The position numbers were made by a program, and so were the translations under genes. A stretch of 6,464 nucleotides of DNA from Cyanothece sp. UBA12306 (lineage in GTDB: Bacteria; Cyanobacteriota; Cyanobacteriia; Cyanobacteriales; Microcystaceae). The stretch covers positions 1-6,464 of the forward strand of contig DLXW01000137.1 in the NCBI GenBank assembly GCA_003448685.1, given 5' to 3'. This document shows, in pieces, positions 6,225 to 6,464 of this stretch. The notes beneath the pieces are model-generated. The model was not told the DNA's origin, did not search any database, and was given only the letters and a program-made list of their open reading frames with translations. The first letter of the stretch is position 1, and every line of letters begins with the position of its first letter.

Positions 6225-6438
6225 TCTTTAGGGGAATTTTTCCACATAATGCTACTCATCTTTGTCTATGATAACTCAAATCTCCAGTTATGGATTAATT
6301 AGTTGTTTTAAGCTGAACTAAGCTAAATCGACCTGAGAAGAAACTTGACCTATTAACGATTAACAATTGATAATTCAGATTAGATTGTGATTAAACATTA
6401 ATATTGTTGAGAAAATTTTATTTAGTAATTATTGATTT
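6225..6438. other. Divergent intergenic region upstream of prfC and the right-edge gene
   Basis: This 214-base region should hold promoters in both directions. For prfC, a weak pair on the minus strand is TTATCA, 17 bases, CATTAT, ending roughly 20-25 bases before the ATG. For the rightward gene, TTGAGA at 6407-6412 is a partial -35, but no convincing -10 follows. The stretch 6355-6390 (with TTAACGATTAACAATTGATA) is of the A/T-rich 'AATTGATAATT' type common in cyanobacterial spacers. No RNA gene or long hairpin was seen. Confidence 0.35.
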
Positions 6439-6464
6439 ATGAGTGAACTAAAAGCGTTAATTTT
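6439..6464 (+). CDS. Possible 5' end of a gene, perhaps HAD-family phosphatase (cut by window edge)
   Basis: An ATG at 6439 opens a frame M-S-E-L-K-A-L-I plus an incomplete TT codon at the window end. Only eight residues are visible. The string K-A-L-I followed by a codon starting TT (Phe or Leu) resembles the first strand of HAD-type hydrolases, where K-A-L-I-F-D-x-D-G-T is typical of CbbY/phosphoglycolate-phosphatase-like proteins. That identity is inference from very little sequence. There is no clear Shine-Dalgarno (GATTT precedes ATG), as for most genes here. The gene would be divergent from prfC. Confidence 0.4.

Noticed and set aside
6355..6390. Tandem repeat of TTAACAA/TTGATAA-like heptamers
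   Set aside because: The units are imperfect and there are only two to three of them. It looks like usual cyanobacterial A/T-rich spacer and not a defined repeat array.

Overview
The window looks like chromosomal DNA from a cyanobacterium, probably an AT-rich unicellular type of the Crocosphaera/Cyanothece/Gloeothece kind. The lineage call is inference. It rests on a perfect HIP1 octamer (GCGATCGC, 5682-5689) with near-copies in the same region, AT-rich intergenic DNA, mostly poor Shine-Dalgarno sequences, and the type of genes present. No tRNA, rRNA, CRISPR array or insertion sequence was seen.

Layout. 1-213 (+): the C-terminal end of a gene entering from the left, with a helix-turn-helix. 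214-393: an intergenic stretch with a perfect 10-bp hairpin. 394-2783 (+): a compact three-gene operon. Its first gene is a MotA/TolQ/ExbB-type proton-channel protein with a long cytoplasmic tail. The next two genes encode different single-pass ExbD/TolR-like proteins. 2812-3480 (-): a SnoaL/NTF2-like protein resembling the plant 'pathogen-related protein' family, convergent with the operon. 3620-4570 (-): an extended short-chain dehydrogenase/NAD-dependent epimerase. 4602-6224 (-): prfC, peptide chain release factor 3, probably co-transcribed with the epimerase. 6225-6438: an intergenic region. 6439-6464 (+): probably the first codons of a gene leaving on the right, perhaps a HAD-type phosphatase.

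The most interesting part is 394-2783. The layout suggests an ion-driven rotary-type motor of the ExbBD/TolQR/MotAB/ZorAB class. Instead of one ExbD-like partner it has two paralogous partners. They align without gaps in the transmembrane motif and in a C-terminal periplasmic block, but only the second keeps the membrane aspartate that carries protons in ExbD, TolR and MotB. The first has serine there. This predicts an asymmetric, heterodimeric central shaft with a single protonatable site. The remaining genes look like ordinary housekeeping or poorly characterised metabolic genes.
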